Both the position numbers and the translations under genes were made by a program. The notes under the pieces are model-generated. The model searched no databases. It was not told the origin of the DNA and saw only the letters and a list, made by a program, of their open reading frames with translations. This document shows, one piece after another, positions 51,761-61,468 of a DNA stretch of 64,000 nt. The first letter of the stretch is position 1. Every line of letters begins with the position of its first letter. The DNA is from Paucibacter sp. PLA-PC-4. Lineage in GTDB: Bacteria; Pseudomonadota; Gammaproteobacteria; Burkholderiales; Burkholderiaceae_C. The stretch covers positions 1 through 64,000 of the forward strand of contig NZ_JAPFGP010000012.1 of NCBI RefSeq assembly GCF_026241155.1, in the 5' to 3' direction.

Positions 51761-51868
51761 CCACTTTTTCAGGCGCGACCCGGGCAGGTCGGCGAAGTCG
51801 CGGGTGACAAGAGTGCAGCCTTGGGCCGCGGTGAAAGCGGCCGTCTGGAGATTGACCATCGGGAGCAC
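51761..51868 (-). pseudogene. PIN-domain (VapC-like) C-terminal remnant
   Basis: The frame reads NLQTAAFTAAQGCTLVTRDF, then ADLPG, resembling the end of VapC toxins (AAxAxxxGxTLVTRNxxDF). The N-terminal half with the other catalytic acids is absent. A toxin relic is the best guess. Confidence 0.45.
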
Positions 51869-52196
51869 GGGCCCGCGTTTGCGTCGTACGCAGGGCAGCT
51901 CAAAGCGCCAGCAGCACGATGTGAGGCTGATAGCCGTCGCTGAGGTTCTTCTTCTGGCCGGTCAGCTCGGCCACAACCCCAAGCCCGTTTCGCCCAGGGG
52001 CGAAGTCGTGTGGGTGCCGGTGCTGCGCACCGCTTGGCCGTATGAAAGCTGTCTTGAATTGAAGAATGAAATATTAAAGCTCTCTTTAATAAGTCAAACC
52101 AATAACGGAGTCTGCCTTGCCCCATTTGTCGCAGCGCGCTGTATCGGGGCAGCCCATGTACCGACTTCGCTTACGAACCAGTTACTTGCCGACATG
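51869..52196. other. Gene-free, partly A/T-rich stretch before tRNA-Gly
   Basis: No intact gene. Around 52050-52110 the sequence is far more A/T-rich than the rest of the window and holds the inverted repeat ATTAAAG/CTTTAAT (52073-52090). This suggests foreign or decayed sequence next to the tRNA gene. No integrase or duplicated tRNA end was seen. Confidence 0.45.
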
Positions 52197-52270
52197 TGGA
52201 GCGGGTGATGGGAATCGAACCCACGCTATCTGCTTGGGAAGCAGAAGTTCTACCATTGAACTACACCCGC
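52197..52270 (-). tRNA. tRNA-Gly (anticodon CCC)
   Basis: The minus strand gives a complete 74-base cloverleaf: acceptor GCGGGTG pairing with CACCCGC, D-arm with AATGG, anticodon stem TCTGC/GCAGA with loop TTCCCAA (anticodon CCC), T-arm GTGGGTTCGATTCCCAT, and encoded CCA at 52197-52199. Confidence 0.96.
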
Positions 52271-52884
52271 ATTGATGCGCATTCTAGCGTCTCAATGCGC
52301 GGTGGGCTGGTTGCTCCGCATCGTCAGCATGAGGCAGGTGCTTCGCGCCGGGGCCGGTGCATCGGTGATCACCGGGGTTGTGCCTTCATGCAGCACCGGC
52401 TGGATCTGGGTCCGTTAGTCGGCGGGTGGTTGGGCGGCAGGCAGGGTTCGCGCATCGATGATTCTGATGGCGGCGTCGGCATGGCCGGGGATGGCCGAGG
52501 TGCAGGTGCCGTTCACCTTGGGCAGCGGTTGTAGATCGAGTAGGCGCGATGCCTGTCCTTTCGCAAGGTAAGCAACGCGTTGATTGGCGTTTTGAAGCCT
52601 TTGCTGCCGCTGCTGACGGCGCTGCAGCCGATCTGCAGTGCTTAGCGATAGACACTGGCGAGCCGCGCCTGCAGGTCAACGAAGACCAGCAACAGCTTGT
52701 CGGGCGGTAACTGCGGGCTCCAGACCCACTGCCCGTGCCCGTTTGCTGCTCGGGCACCAGATCGACGGCCTTCGTCTTGCGTCCGCCTCAGAACGGCGCA
52801 TCCCTGCCTGCCGCCAGAGCCATGCCCAGCACCAAGGCGGCGGCCGTGCAGTGCAGTCGCCGCCGAGCCGGCAGGCCTTTCGGT
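52271..52884. other. Gene-free region with unidentifiable coding debris
   Basis: About 610 bases carry no intact gene. On the minus strand short protein-like pieces occur, for example LPPDKLLLVFVDLQARLA (about 52650-52710, then a stop) and FKTPINALLTLRKDRHRAY further left. They may be remains of one or more genes or of a transposon, but no family is recognised. Confidence 0.4.
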
Positions 52885-53979
52885 TCAGCAGTTATGCACA
52901 TGCACCCCCTCGGTCGGATCGACCGTGGCGGTCCAGGGATGGGCCGCAATGGCGGCGCGGGTATCGGCCAGTCCAGCCGCGCGGCGCGCTTCAAGGCTGG
53001 CATGGCTGAAGTCCATGTCCTTGGTTTGGTCCTCCCCGGCTAGGCGCGGCGCCAGCAGGCGCAGCACATGCATCTGCGTGCCACAGCCCCAGGCCGTCAG
53101 CTCGCGTACGGCCGGGCTGCGGCGCTGCTCTGCCGGCAGCTGGCGACCCAGCTCGCGGATGATGTGGCGCAGGTGGTGAATTTGCTGCTGGCGGGCCAAC
53201 GCCGCATCGATGCGGCTGGCGTACTGGATGTCCTTCTGGCGGTTACCGACCTCCCAGATACTTTCGGGCTCTGGGCCTTCGGGGCTCCAGAGGTGGACGG
53301 AGAAGATCGTCGAGTCGCGCCGTGGGTTGTCGTCGAGCACGCATTCGAGTGGCGTGTTCGAGTAGATGCCGCCGTCCCAGAAGGGCTCGCCGCCTTCGAT
53401 GCGCACCGCTGGGAAGGCCGGCGGCAGTGCACCGGAGGCCATGATGTGGCGGGCGTCCAGCGCCTGGTCGCGGCTGTCGAAGTAGTGCATCTGGCCGCTG
53501 CGGGCGCTGACGCAGCCCACCGTCAGCCGGGTCGGCGCGGCTTGCCTGAGTCGCTCGAAGTCCAGCAGCCGGGCCAGAGTCTGCTGCAGCGGCGCGGTGC
53601 TGTAGTACGCAGCGCGCTCCAGACCGAGTCGGGTCTGCGGGCCGTAAAGACTGCCGGGGCCGGGCTCGAAGAAACCCGGTATGCCCCGGCTCACGGTCGC
53701 CAAATTGTTCCAGGCCGGCCCCCAGGGCGCTGGTTGGCCGACCAGGTCCCAGAACTCGCACAATCGCTGCAGCCGCAGCTCGGGAGCATTGCCGGCGATC
53801 AGCGCGCCATTGATCGCGCCGATTGAGGTGCCCACCACCCAGTCGGGCTCCAGTCCGGCCTCGTGCATGGCCTCGTAAACGCCCAGTTGGTAGGCACCCA
53901 AAGCGCCGCCGCCTTGCAGAACCAGCACGATTTGGCCGGGAGGGCGAGGGATGCTGGCTGCGTTTGCCTGTTTGCTCAT
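52885..53979 (-). CDS. Patatin-like phospholipase with DUF3734 tail
   Basis: A 364-residue lipid acyl hydrolase. The oxyanion hole LVLQGGGALGAYQLGVYEA (about residues 17-35), nucleophile Ser in GTSIGAINGALIAGN and catalytic Asp in WDGGIYSNTPLE make the Ser-Asp dyad. After about residue 250 a DUF3734-like extension follows (SRIDAALARQQQIHHLR). Cytoplasmic or membrane-peripheral; such proteins may act on membrane lipid turnover or polyhydroxybutyrate-related metabolism. Stands alone. Confidence 0.92.
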   Translation of the reverse strand: MSKQANAASIPRPPGQIVLVLQGGGALGAYQLGVYEAMHEAGLEPDWVVGTSIGAINGALIAGNAPELRLQRLCEFWDLVGQPAPWGPAWNNLATVSRGIPGFFEPGPGSLYGPQTRLGLERAAYYSTAPLQQTLARLLDFERLRQAAPTRLTVGCVSARSGQMHYFDSRDQALDARHIMASGALPPAFPAVRIEGGEPFWDGGIYSNTPLECVLDDNPRRDSTIFSVHLWSPEGPEPESIWEVGNRQKDIQYASRIDAALARQQQIHHLRHIIRELGRQLPAEQRRSPAVRELTAWGCGTQMHVLRLLAPRLAGEDQTKDMDFSHASLEARRAAGLADTRAAIAAHPWTATVDPTEGVHVHNC

Positions 53980-54052
53980 GGGGTGAGGATAGCGGGGGAG
54001 GATGGCGAAGGCAGCACTTGATCACAGGTCTTGAGCTTCGAGGAGGGGGCGC

Positions 54053-54343
54053 TCATGCCAAGCGGATCAGCCAGTATTCTGTAAGGCGGCTGTCCGCCGG
54101 CACATGAATGCGCACGCCGTACGCCGCCCGGGTGTAGAGCAGCCAGAGGGAGCAGCCTGTCGCAAGTCGGCTGCGTGCTCCTGCTGCCCAGGGCTTGCCA
54201 TGCAGCGGGTAGGCTTTTGCCCGCTGAGCTGCTGCCTGCGCCTCCGATCGGAACCGGCCGCCGAGGCCCTTCTCGACGGCTTCGTCGCAGGCGGTAGGCC
54301 CGAGCAACTCGGACCTGGCTTGCTTGGTGAAGCGAGTCTGCAT
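54053..54343 (-). CDS. RelE/ParE-type toxin, somewhat diverged
   Basis: A 96-residue protein with the ParE pattern: TRFTKQARSEL, CDEAVEKGLGGRFRSEAQAA, YPLHGKPWAAGARSRLATG, and a closing YWLIRL. Compared with typical members the helix after ARSEL has a small deletion (expected ...AYYDEAVE), so activity is uncertain. Its ATG overlaps the antitoxin TGA by one base. ParE toxins inhibit gyrase, RelE toxins cut mRNA; the target is not predictable here. Confidence 0.75.
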   Translation of the reverse strand: MQTRFTKQARSELLGPTACDEAVEKGLGGRFRSEAQAAAQRAKAYPLHGKPWAAGARSRLATGCSLWLLYTRAAYGVRIHVPADSRLTEYWLIRLA

Positions 54344-54573
54344 CAAGGGGCGATGCGGCGAGCCTCTGCAAAGACGTCTCCAGCCGCGTAGGTCTCGACC
54401 CCGCCCTCTCTATAGGCTTTGACCTGCTGGACGATCTCTGGGGCCCAGGCGGCCTCGATGTTCGACAGCGCCGGCGCATGAAGAGACTCCAGCAGCAGCT
54501 CCACCAGAGCAGACGGATCGTCCGGGGCCAGCAAACGGCCACGATCTGCGAGCTCGGCAGCGATGTCAGCCAT
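54343..54573 (-). CDS. Addiction-module antitoxin (TIGR02574-like)
   Basis: A 76-residue acidic protein. The pattern LVELLLESLHAP...IEAAWAPEIVQQVKAYREGGVETY matches the addiction-module component family that pairs with ParE/RelE toxins. First gene of the pair, overlapping the toxin start by one base. The full-length antitoxin suggests the module may still be functional. Confidence 0.82.
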   Translation of the reverse strand: MADIAAELADRGRLLAPDDPSALVELLLESLHAPALSNIEAAWAPEIVQQVKAYREGGVETYAAGDVFAEARRIAP

Positions 54574-54648
54574 GATTCGCCTCCATGTGAGGTTTGGTCA
54601 TACCGGGGACCAAGGCGGGGCGTATGCCCGGCGCCACCGCTGCTTGGC

Positions 54649-55824
54649 CTACCCGGCCAATTTCTCCGCCAACAAAACAAGCCCTCGATCACTGCCGGTC
54701 GGGCCCAGCAGCGACAGTCCGAGCGGCGCGCCGTCGCGCTTGAGCAGGGGCAGGCTCAGCTGCGGGAAACCGGACAGGCCTGCGATGCATAGCATCTGGA
54801 TGCTGCGGTTGCGGTAGTCCTCCAGCGTGCTCTCGGCGGCGTTGCGCAGCGGGGCGATGTCCGGCATCGTTGGCATCAGCAGCACGCCGTCGCTGCCCAG
54901 CAGGGCGGCCAGGTGAGTGCGGAAGGCGTCGCGAAAGGCGCGGGCGCCGGCGACCTGGGTGTCCGTCACTTGGCGAGACCAGGCAAAGCGCTCGGCCACG
55001 CCCGGGCCCAGCGGCGGTGCATAGCGCTCGATCAGCGGGCCATCGGTCAGCCAGGCCTCACGGCCCTGGATGTAGCGGAACTGCCAGTACATGGTCTCCA
55101 GGCTGTCCAGCACCAGGGCCACCGGCGCGGCCTCGCCCAGTCGGGCCTGGACCTGGGCCGAGGCGCCCGATGTGGCCTCAGCCACCTCGGTGGACAGCAG
55201 GCCCCAGAGCTCGTGCGGCCACAGCAGGCGCGTCGGTGTGGGGGACAGGTCTTGCCCTAGCAACACATCGGCGACCCGGCTCATCACGGCCGCATCGCGG
55301 GCGAAGAAGCCGCAGGTGTCGAGGCTGGGCGCCAGGTCCAGCGCGCCGTCGAGGCTGATGCGGCCGTGGCTCGGGCGCAGGCCGTAGAGGCCGCAGTGGC
55401 TGGCCGGCGCGCGCACCGAGCCGCCGGTGTCGGTGCCCAGCGCGAAATCGCACAGGCCGTTGGAGACGGCCGAGGCCGAGCCCGAGGACGAGCCGCCGCT
55501 GATGCGCTCTGGCGCCGCACCGTTGATCGGCGCGCCGAAATGGGCGTTGTTGCCGTTCATCGAGAAGGCCAACTCATCGGTGACAGTCTTGCCGACAAAG
55601 CGCGCGCCGGCGTCCAGCAGCTTCTGAACGGTGGGGGCTGTGCGGCTCTTGATGCCGGAGCGGGCCAGCACGATGGGGTTGCCGCCGCCGGTCGGGTAGC
55701 CGGCGACATCGAACAGATCCTTGACCGCGAATGTCAGGCCGGCCAACGGGCCGGTGGCAGCATGCGCAACGCAGGCTTCGGGGTAGGGTACGAAAGCGTG
55801 GGCCGGGTCGTGAACAATCGTCAT
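54649..55824 (-). CDS. Amidase signature-family hydrolase
   Basis: A 391-residue amidase with the Ser-cisSer-Lys triad: Lys in LTFAVKDLFDVAGYPT, the cis-Ser/Ser region in RISGGSSSGSASAVSNGL, and FALGTDTGGSVRAPASHCG. Length and N-terminus fit short AtzF-like or indole-acetamide-type enzymes. ATG 55824 shares one base with the stop of the upstream ATPase gene. It is the last gene of the ABC operon, so it probably hydrolyses an amide imported by that transporter. Confidence 0.9.
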   Translation of the reverse strand: MTIVHDPAHAFVPYPEACVAHAATGPLAGLTFAVKDLFDVAGYPTGGGNPIVLARSGIKSRTAPTVQKLLDAGARFVGKTVTDELAFSMNGNNAHFGAPINGAAPERISGGSSSGSASAVSNGLCDFALGTDTGGSVRAPASHCGLYGLRPSHGRISLDGALDLAPSLDTCGFFARDAAVMSRVADVLLGQDLSPTPTRLLWPHELWGLLSTEVAEATSGASAQVQARLGEAAPVALVLDSLETMYWQFRYIQGREAWLTDGPLIERYAPPLGPGVAERFAWSRQVTDTQVAGARAFRDAFRTHLAALLGSDGVLLMPTMPDIAPLRNAAESTLEDYRNRSIQMLCIAGLSGFPQLSLPLLKRDGAPLGLSLLGPTGSDRGLVLLAEKLAG

Positions 55825-56828
55825 CAGGCGAGCGCAGTGGAGGCAGTTTCGATATGGTGGCAGCGGGCCAGATGGCCGACCGAGAACACCACCGGCTCGG
55901 GCTGCATGCGCCGGCAGGTCTCGTTGGCACGAGCGCAACGGTCGGCGAAGGCGCAGCCGGGCGGCAGATTCGCCAAGTCTGGCGGGCTGCCGGCAATGGT
56001 GTCAAGTCTTGCGCCCTTGGCCAGCGCACCATGCGCACGGCTCTTCAGCAGCGCCAGCGTGTACGGATGGCGCGGCGCACGCATGATCTCGCGCACCGAG
56101 CCCTCCTCGACGATGCGCCCTGCATACATGACCGCGATACGGTCCGCCACCTCGACCGCCGCGCCGATATCGTGGGTGACGAAGAGCACCGACAGGCCCA
56201 GCTCGCGCTGCAGCTCGCGCAGCAGCAGCAACACCTGGATCTGAACCGTGGCGTCCAGCGCGGTGGTCGGCTCGTCGGCCAGCAGCAACTGGGGTCGGCA
56301 TGCCAGCGCCAGCGCGATCATCGCGCGTTGGCGCATACCGCCGGACATCTCGTGCGCATAGGCGTCCAGACGCCGCTCTGGGCTGGGAATGCGCACCCGC
56401 TCGAACAGCGCCAGCGCACGGGCCTGGGCCTGGGCCTCGCTGACACCGCCCTCGTGGCGGCGGATCGCCTCCTTGATCTGCGCGCCCACCGTGTAGACCG
56501 GGTCCAGCGCGAGCAGCGGCTCCTGGAAGATCATCGAGGCGACCTTGCCCCGGTAGTCGGCCAGCTCGCGTGCCGACATCGCCAGCACATCGCGCCCGCC
56601 GACCTGCATCTGGCCCTCGATGCGGCTGCGCTTCTCGGGGTGCAGTCGCAAGAGGCTGCGCATCGTGACGCTCTTTCCCGAGCCCGATTCGCCGATCAGC
56701 GCGAGCACCTCGCCGCGCTGCAGCTCCAGGCTGACGCCGCTGACCGCTTTCACCTGTTTCTTTCCACCGGTGAATGTGACGCTGAGGTTTTTCAGCACCA
56801 CCATCGGCTCTTGCTTGCCTGTCTTCAT
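55824..56828 (-). CDS. Oligopeptide/nickel-type ABC transporter ATPase (DppD-like)
   Basis: A 334-residue ATPase: Walker [11 protein letters not shown] (about residues 40-49), signature [15 protein letters not shown], Walker [14 protein letters not shown]-loop FVTHDIGAA. The C-terminal oligo_HPY segment has [14 protein letters not shown], a Cys-rich site known to hold an iron-sulfur cluster in DppD. The ATG at 56828 overlaps the preceding ATPase stop by 4 bases. Confidence 0.95.
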   Translation of the reverse strand: MKTGKQEPMVVLKNLSVTFTGGKKQVKAVSGVSLELQRGEVLALIGESGSGKSVTMRSLLRLHPEKRSRIEGQMQVGGRDVLAMSARELADYRGKVASMIFQEPLLALDPVYTVGAQIKEAIRRHEGGVSEAQAQARALALFERVRIPSPERRLDAYAHEMSGGMRQRAMIALALACRPQLLLADEPTTALDATVQIQVLLLLRELQRELGLSVLFVTHDIGAAVEVADRIAVMYAGRIVEEGSVREIMRAPRHPYTLALLKSRAHGALAKGARLDTIAGSPPDLANLPPGCAFADRCARANETCRRMQPEPVVFSVGHLARCHHIETASTALA

Positions 56829-57871
56829 GCTGCGGCTTCCGGATGGCCGCTGCCGCGCTCGTGCATCAGGCAGGCGACGATGTGATCGGTGCCCGCGGCT
56901 GTGGGCAGCGGTACGCGCTGGGCACAGATGGGCGCGGCCTGGGCGCAGCGCGGATGAAAGCGGCAACCGCTCGGCGGGTTGATTGGGTTGGGCGGGTCAC
57001 CGGCCAGCGGCGCCTGTTCTGTGCGCTGGTCCGGATCCATGGCTGGCATTGAGGACAGCAGGGCTTTGGTGTAGGGATGGGCTGGTGCCTCGAACAGGGC
57101 CTCGGAGGGACCGATCTCGGCCACCTGGCCCAGATACATCACCATCACTCTATCGCTGATGAAGCGCACGACGCCCAGGTCATGGCTGATGAAGACATAG
57201 GTCAGGCCGAACTCTGCCTTCAGGTCCAGGAGCAAGTTCAGCACCTGGGCCTCGACCGATTTGTCGAGCGCCGAGACGGCCTCGTCCAGTATCACCAGGC
57301 GCGGCTGCAGCGCCAGCGCGCGCGCGATGTTGACGCGCTGACGCTGGCCGCCGGACAGCTCATGCGGATAGCGGCCGGCAAAGCGGGCCGGTTCCAGACC
57401 GACGCGGGCCAGCAGGTCATGCGAGCGCGCACGCGCCTCGCGCCTGGGCACGCCGTGGACCTGGGGTGCGAAGGCGATCGAGTCCTCGATGGTCAGGCGC
57501 GGGTTCAGCGATGCATAGCTGTCCTGAAACACCATCTGCACCTGACGGCGGAACTCCTTGAGCGGCAGCGCGCGGCTGCCGACAGTGCGGCCGTCGAAGA
57601 CCACTTCGCCGGCGGTTGGGTTGATCAGTTGCATCAGCAGCCGCGCGGTCGTGCTCTTGCCGCAGCCCGACTCGCCGACGACACCCAGGGTCTCGCCTTT
57701 GAGCACGCTGAAATCGACACCGTCGACCGCCCGCACGACACCGCCGCCGCGACCCAGCGGATCCTTCTTCAGCGGGAAGTGCTTCGTCAGTCCCTTGATC
57801 GTCAGTAGCGGCTGGGCCGGGCCGCCGACATCGGCGGGCTGCTCCAGCAGTTCATTCAAGACGGCGCTCAT
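56825..57871 (-). CDS. Oligopeptide/nickel-type ABC transporter ATPase (DppF-like)
   Basis: A 348-residue ATPase partner of the DppD-like subunit: Walker [11 protein letters not shown], signature [15 protein letters not shown], Walker [17 protein letters not shown]-loop FISHDLGVV, and the C-terminal [15 protein letters not shown] cluster. DEAVSALD is a usual variant of the Walker B region in DppF. It lies 73 bases after the second permease gene. Confidence 0.95.
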   Translation of the reverse strand: MSAVLNELLEQPADVGGPAQPLLTIKGLTKHFPLKKDPLGRGGGVVRAVDGVDFSVLKGETLGVVGESGCGKSTTARLLMQLINPTAGEVVFDGRTVGSRALPLKEFRRQVQMVFQDSYASLNPRLTIEDSIAFAPQVHGVPRREARARSHDLLARVGLEPARFAGRYPHELSGGQRQRVNIARALALQPRLVILDEAVSALDKSVEAQVLNLLLDLKAEFGLTYVFISHDLGVVRFISDRVMVMYLGQVAEIGPSEALFEAPAHPYTKALLSSMPAMDPDQRTEQAPLAGDPPNPINPPSGCRFHPRCAQAAPICAQRVPLPTAAGTDHIVACLMHERGSGHPEAAA

Positions 57872-57944
57872 GTCGACACCCTGGCGCTTTGCGCACTTCT
57901 GCCAAGCGGCAGCGAACCCAATCCCGGGCGGCCGTGCAGTGGGC

Positions 57945-58832
57945 TCATTGCTTGATCTCCATCGCGCTGCGCAAGCCGTCGGACAGGAGGTTGAAGGCGA
58001 TCGAGGTGATGAAGATCATCACGCCGGGCAGCGCGGCGATCCAGGGCTGGGCATAGATGGCGGTGCGCAAGGTGTTCAACATCAGGCCCCACTCGGGCTC
58101 GGGCGGCTTCACACCTAGGCCCAGGAAGGACAGGCCGGAGGCCAGGATCATCGAGACCGCGATCAGGCCCGTGGCGTACACAAAGATCGGCGACAGCACA
58201 TTGCCCAGCACATGGACGCGCACGATGGTGAAGGCGCTGGCACCTGAGGCGCGTGCCGCCTCCACATAGTCGCGCCCGCGCACCTGGGTGGTGACGCTCT
58301 CGGCCACCCGCACGATCTGCGGGATGAAGACGATGGTCAGCGAGATCAGTGAGTTGGTGATGCCGGCGCCCAGCGCGCCGGAAAGCGCGATCGCCAGCAG
58401 CACCGAGGGGAAGGCGTAGAACACATCCACCGTACGCATGATCAGCGTGTTGGTCAGCCCGCCCGCATAGCCGGCAATGATGCCGATCACGGTGCCGATC
58501 ACGAAGGCAAACAGCACAGGCGTCAGACCCATGAACAGCGACAGCCGGGCTCCGACTATCAGGCGCGACAGCATGTCGCGGCCCAACTCGTCGCTGCCCA
58601 GTGGCAGCCCCTCGGTGCCGATGGGCTTCAGGCGCTTCATCATCGAGGCGGCATAAGGATCAGCAGGCGCCAGCCAGGGGCCGAAGACCGCTAGCGCCAG
58701 CAGTGCCAGCACGACCAGGCCGGCGCCGATGGCTACCGGGTCGCGCAGCAGGCGCGCGAGCACGCCCTGCCAGTAGCCGGGGGAGCGCAGCGGAGCTGGC
58801 GCAGCCAGAGGGGTCGTCATCACGGCTGCCAT
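57945..58832 (-). CDS. Oligopeptide/nickel-type ABC permease (DppC-like)
   Basis: A 295-residue inner-membrane permease. It starts with the OppC N-terminal membrane helix and then [22 protein letters not shown], a hallmark of DppC/OppC, with the ATPase-contact loop [15 protein letters not shown]-like ([13 protein letters not shown]). ATG 58832 is used; ATG 58820 is also possible. Its start sits just inside the end of the DppB-like gene. Confidence 0.94.
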   Translation of the reverse strand: MAAVMTTPLAAPAPLRSPGYWQGVLARLLRDPVAIGAGLVVLALLALAVFGPWLAPADPYAASMMKRLKPIGTEGLPLGSDELGRDMLSRLIVGARLSLFMGLTPVLFAFVIGTVIGIIAGYAGGLTNTLIMRTVDVFYAFPSVLLAIALSGALGAGITNSLISLTIVFIPQIVRVAESVTTQVRGRDYVEAARASGASAFTIVRVHVLGNVLSPIFVYATGLIAVSMILASGLSFLGLGVKPPEPEWGLMLNTLRTAIYAQPWIAALPGVMIFITSIAFNLLSDGLRSAMEIKQ

Positions 58833-58833
58833 T

Positions 58834-59787
58834 TCAGGATCTCGCGATGCGGGGGTCGAGCAGAGTCTGCACCACATCGACCACCAAATTGAGTAGCACG
58901 AAGAACAGCGCCAACACCAAGATGGTGCCTTGTAGCAGCGGCAGGTCGCGCTGGAAGATGGCGGAGTTCAATAGGAAACCGGTGCCGGGCCAGGAGAACA
59001 CCGTCTCGATCAGGATAGATCCGCCCAGCAGATAGCCCAGTTGCAGACCCATCACGGCCAGCGCGGTCGGCGCAGCGTTCTTGACGACGTGGCCAAAGAT
59101 GCCCAGATCGGTCAGGCCCTTGGCGCGCAGACCGACGACGAACTCCTGCGACAAGATGTCGGCCACCAGGGCTCGCACCGTGCGGGCGATGATGCCCATC
59201 GGGATCACCGACATCGTCAGCGCCGGCAGTAGCATGTACTGGAAGTGCTCCCAGTCCCAGGCCCAGGTGCCCGAGCCGTCGGGGCCGGCGCCGGTGGCGG
59301 GCAGCCAGTTCAGCGTGGCGGCGAATACGATCACCATCACCATGCCCAGCCAGTAGTGCGGCACGCTGACGCCCAGCACGCTGAGCATCGAAGCCAGCCG
59401 GTCCAGCCAACTGCCGCGAAAGTAGCCGGCGACAAAGCCGAAAAAGGAGCCGAGTACGAAGCCGATCAGCGTCGCCAGCACCGCCAAGCGCAGCGTGTTG
59501 CCGACCGCCTTGATCACCTCGGCGGCCACCGGCCTGCCGCTGGCGATGCTGGTGCCCAGATCTCCCTGCAGGGCTCGCCAGACCCAGGCAAAGAACTGCT
59601 CGGGATAGCTGCGGTTGAAGCCGTAGAGCTCGCGCAGCTGGGCCTGCAGATCGGCCGATGCGTCCGGCGGCAGGATGGAGACCAGCGGATCGCCGGGCGA
59701 CAGATGGACCAACGCAAAGCACACCAGGGCCACGCCCAGCATGATGGGCAGGGCGTAGATGATCCGTCTGAGCAGGTAGATCAGCAT
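58834..59787 (-). CDS. Oligopeptide/nickel-type ABC permease (DppB-like)
   Basis: A 317-residue permease with about six helices. N-terminal RRIIYALPIMLGVALVCFAL and HLSPGDPL, then LYGFNRSYPEQFFAWVW and the contact loop QEFVVGLRAKGLTD are DppB hallmarks. It forms the channel with the DppC-like subunit. It lies 9 bases after the binding-protein gene. Confidence 0.94.
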   Translation of the reverse strand: MLIYLLRRIIYALPIMLGVALVCFALVHLSPGDPLVSILPPDASADLQAQLRELYGFNRSYPEQFFAWVWRALQGDLGTSIASGRPVAAEVIKAVGNTLRLAVLATLIGFVLGSFFGFVAGYFRGSWLDRLASMLSVLGVSVPHYWLGMVMVIVFAATLNWLPATGAGPDGSGTWAWDWEHFQYMLLPALTMSVIPMGIIARTVRALVADILSQEFVVGLRAKGLTDLGIFGHVVKNAAPTALAVMGLQLGYLLGGSILIETVFSWPGTGFLLNSAIFQRDLPLLQGTILVLALFFVLLNLVVDVVQTLLDPRIARS

Positions 59788-59796
59788 CGGCGGCGA

Positions 59797-61440
59797 TCAG
59801 TCCATGCTCATGGGCGCAATGTCGATGAACCAGCTGCGCGGCTGCACCACACCCTTGACCTTGGCGCTCATCGCGCGCGGCCCGACGTCATGGGCGATCC
59901 AAACAAAGGCCGCGTCCTCGACGATGCGGGCGTGCAGCTTGGCGAGCGCGGCGTCGCGGGCCTTGTCGTCAAAGGCGGTACGAGCGTCTGCGATCAGCTT
60001 GTCGACCTCGGCATTGCCGTAATAGCCCCAGTTGTTGGAGACCGGCGGGAAGGTCTTGGTGCTGGAGAAGCGCACCATCGCGAAGAAGGGATCCATCGCA
60101 GCGAAGCTGACATTGGTGGCGTGCGCGCCATTGGCCGAAGGATCCTTGGCGCCTTTGCGCCAGTTGGTGAACAGCGTGTTCCATTCGATCACGTCGAAAT
60201 CGACATCGAAGTAGCACTGTTTCAGCGACTGCTGGACGAACTCGTTCATCGGCAGCGGCTGCATCTGGCCTGAACCGGAGGCCGAGATCTGCACTTTGAC
60301 CTTGACCGGCTTGGCGGCGGAGAAGCCGGCTTGGGCCATCAGCGCCTGCGCGGCCTTGACGTCGTACTTGATGTCGAACTTCGGATTGCCCCACCAGGGG
60401 TGTCCCGGCGGCACCGTGCCCTTGGGGATGGCCATCATGCCGCCCAGAAAGGTCTTCAGGCCCTCGCGGTCTACGCAGAGATTGGCGGCCTGGCGCACGC
60501 GCTTATCCAGCCAGGGGGAGCCCTCGGCGAACGACAGCTGCCAAGGCCAGACATGGGGTTGGGCATTGCTGTAGATCTTGTGGCCGCGCTGGGTGATCTG
60601 GGCCATCGCGTCGGGCGAAGGTGCTTCAATCCAGTCTACCTGGCCCGACAGCAGGGCCGCGGTGCGGGCATTGGCCTCGGGCATCGGCAGCATCACGACC
60701 TTGTCGATCTTGGGCACGCGCTTGGCATCCCAGTAGCCCTTATTGGCGACCATTTCCAGTCGCTCGCGGGCGACGAAGCGGCTCATCTTGAAGGGACCGG
60801 AGCCGGAGGCGTCGGCAGCAAACGCGGTCCAGGCCTGCTTGCTACGTTCGGCTGCATCGGCCACGCCGGCAGGCACGGCCTTGAGCTTGGCCTCCCAATG
60901 CGCGGGCGATGCCATGAAGAGATTGGTCAGGTTCAGCGGCAGGAAGGAGTCGGGCTCGCTGGTGGTGAGCTCGACGGTCAGATCGTCGATCTTGCGAGCG
61001 CTGCGCAGCGTGGGCATGCGCGAGGCAGTGACGCCGACCTGGCTGGCGTCGAAATGCGGCGCGTCCTTGTCCAGCACCTTGCGGACATTCCAGACCACCG
61101 CGTCGGCATTGAAGGCCGAGCCGTCATGGAACTTGACGCCCGGGCGCAGCTTGAATACCCATTTGGTCTTGTCTTTGGCGTCGACCGTCCAACTCGTAGC
61201 CAGGCCCGGGATCAGCACGCTGGCGGCATCGGCCTTGGACAGGTCCCAGTGCGTCAGCGCGTCATACATCGGGATGCCAGTGAAGCGGTTGCCCTCGAAG
61301 CCCTGATCGGGCTGCCCCAGCGTGCGCGGGATGTCGGCGGCGGTCATCGCGATGCGCAGGGTTTTTTCCTGGGCGAGGGCGCTGGTGGCGAGAGCCAGGG
61401 CGGCCAGCGCAAAAACGAGACGGGGACTCTGCTGCTTCAT
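59797..61440 (-). CDS. ABC substrate-binding protein, family 5 (DppA/NikA type)
   Basis: A 547-residue periplasmic protein with signal peptide ALAALALATSALAQE (cut about residue 23). Family-5 features: WVFKLRPGVKFHDGSAFNADAVVWN, GTVPPGHPWWGN and a C-terminal WIAHDVGPRAMSAKVKGVV. The ligand is unknown; the operon amidase and racemase-like protein suggest an amide, hydantoin-like or short peptide compound. Confidence 0.93.
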   Translation of the reverse strand: MKQQSPRLVFALAALALATSALAQEKTLRIAMTAADIPRTLGQPDQGFEGNRFTGIPMYDALTHWDLSKADAASVLIPGLATSWTVDAKDKTKWVFKLRPGVKFHDGSAFNADAVVWNVRKVLDKDAPHFDASQVGVTASRMPTLRSARKIDDLTVELTTSEPDSFLPLNLTNLFMASPAHWEAKLKAVPAGVADAAERSKQAWTAFAADASGSGPFKMSRFVARERLEMVANKGYWDAKRVPKIDKVVMLPMPEANARTAALLSGQVDWIEAPSPDAMAQITQRGHKIYSNAQPHVWPWQLSFAEGSPWLDKRVRQAANLCVDREGLKTFLGGMMAIPKGTVPPGHPWWGNPKFDIKYDVKAAQALMAQAGFSAAKPVKVKVQISASGSGQMQPLPMNEFVQQSLKQCYFDVDFDVIEWNTLFTNWRKGAKDPSANGAHATNVSFAAMDPFFAMVRFSSTKTFPPVSNNWGYYGNAEVDKLIADARTAFDDKARDAALAKLHARIVEDAAFVWIAHDVGPRAMSAKVKGVVQPRSWFIDIAPMSMD

Positions 61441-61468
61441 CGGTGCTCCTCGTGGGTTGTTTGTAGGC

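Noticed and set aside
52197-52270. tRNA-Gly as the attachment site of a present-day integrated element
   Set aside because: No integrase gene and no duplicated tRNA end could be found in the window.
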